A DNA stretch of 64,000 bases from Eucommia ulmoides (taxonomy: Eukaryota > Streptophyta > Magnoliopsida > Garryales > Eucommiaceae). Below are positions 63,086 to 64,000 of this stretch, one piece after another (position 1 is the first letter of the stretch; the number at the start of each line of letters is the position of its first letter). The position numbers and the translations under genes are program-made. The stretch covers positions 8,196,616 through 8,260,615 of the forward strand of contig CM028333.1 in the NCBI GenBank assembly GCA_016647705.1, given 5' to 3'. The notes beneath the pieces are model-generated. The model saw only the letters and a program-made list of their open reading frames with translations. It had not been told where the DNA came from and did not search any database.

Positions 63086-64000
63086 AAAATAATTAACCAT
63101 AGTATAAAACAAGATATTTCGTGAGATTTTTTAAAGCTTTCAATCAGTGTTCTTTGTAAAAATTATTATTTGAATACCTAAAGAGATGGAAGTCCACCAG
63201 TTTGTTGCTAGAATTACTTTTAATATTAATTGATCATACTTCTCATTTGAGGGGATCGCTAGATGAGGATAGCACTGCCTATATCATTGTACCTGCACAA
63301 ATTTTTGCACCCGAAGATTTTTTCTCAGTGAAGGACCCTAAGCGTGAGGATAAGTATTCGGATAGGAGAAAATGTTTGTGATTAGTTTTTAAAAAAATGG
63401 AGCTTATATCAAATTATCTTATTCTATACTATTTATAGATGCATTTAATGGTAGGTAGATTCCAAGATATAATACTGCAAATAAAGTCCTTCCACATAGG
63501 ATACGACCACTATAAGAGTTTTACACACATTGTGCATGGAGCAGGCTAACGTGCCCGTTACATTCATATGACTTTTTTTGAGCGGGGCATCAGGACCAGG
63601 TCAAAGTCAGGTCCCGGCACTTCTTAACAGATCTCAATAAAATACTCGAAATAAAAAAAATCGTCCAAAACGGACCACCGAGCGCGAATTTATGCTCATC
63701 CAAACTTTTTTTACTCTCTTCTATCTAGTTTTCTCTTCTCTTGTCATCTTACTCTCTTAATTTATCGGTCCCCACACCACACGTCACCATAAAATTTATC
63801 ATATTTCTTTGGTTGATCGTTAGCATGAAAACTCCTCCACATCACGTTATGCAAAACAATTTTTTGGTTTTGCACACCCTTGAAATTTTGTTGGGCATGA
63901 CATTTCAATCAGAGATAACAATCAAATAAAAATCTTAATTTGGCGTTGAAGAGATCGGAGAAGGGGGAGAAAGCGGTCTAGGCAAGAACATCAATCAACA
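63086..64000 (-). repeat. F-box array resumes
   Basis: Continues the array unit from aataattaaccatagtataaaac through agaaaatgtttgtgattagt to exon 1. The unit is cut by the end of the window. Confidence 0.85.
63934..64000 (-). pseudogene. F-box exon-1 copy 6, partial
   Basis: The last 67 nt of the exon are in the window. The donor is mutated (AAG|AT instead of AAG|GT), so splicing as in the functional gene is not possible. Confidence 0.7.

Overview
The window looks like AT-rich nuclear DNA of a flowering plant, probably a eudicot. The signs are plant Helitrons, Copia LTR elements primed by initiator tRNA-Met, an F-box gene of a plant-specific family, and fragments of a gene for plastid 3-oxoacyl-ACP reductase. 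The species cannot be named from the sequence. Nearly everything here is mobile DNA, much of it nested. Only one gene looks intact: a three-exon F-box gene on the minus strand (6275-7490).

Layout. 1-5.5 kb: a decayed Copia pol fragment split by a solo LTR (2255-3695, 5-bp target duplication), a SINE remnant and an initiator-tRNA-Met pseudogene. 6.3-7.9 kb: the F-box gene and its TATA box. 7922-10012: a hAT-type element with a MULE-like inverted-repeat element (8973-9756) inside it. 10460-27432: a Helitron of about 17 kb on the minus strand. It carries a long Rep/helicase gene in which exons have multiplied in tandem. 28769-31143: a small non-autonomous Helitron. 32.5-39.1 kb: three exons of a fabG pseudogene with an almost complete Copia element (33308-38788) in an intron. 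41.3-49.0 kb and 63.1-64.0 kb: a tandem array of ~1.53-kb units, each holding the promoter and first exon of the F-box gene but not exons 2 and 3. One unit holds a small hAT element (45970-46725). 49.9-63.1 kb: an LTR element on the minus strand with no coding capacity that I can see. One of its LTRs contains a Helitron (50978-54173) and its interior contains another (56941-58793).

The repeats explain one another. The array units show the uninterrupted sequence into which the 17-kb Helitron and both hAT elements inserted. The intact LTR shows the empty site of the Helitron in the other LTR. A local duplication shows the empty site of the Helitron at 56941. The most unusual feature is the N-terminal part of the Helitron gene. 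It has five tandem ~375-bp units, each with an exon that starts in phase 0 (four also end in phase 0), and before them three copies of a second, shorter phase 0-0 exon. The main Rep/helicase exon has several stop codons but no frameshift that I can find, so the element probably died recently and mostly by base substitution.
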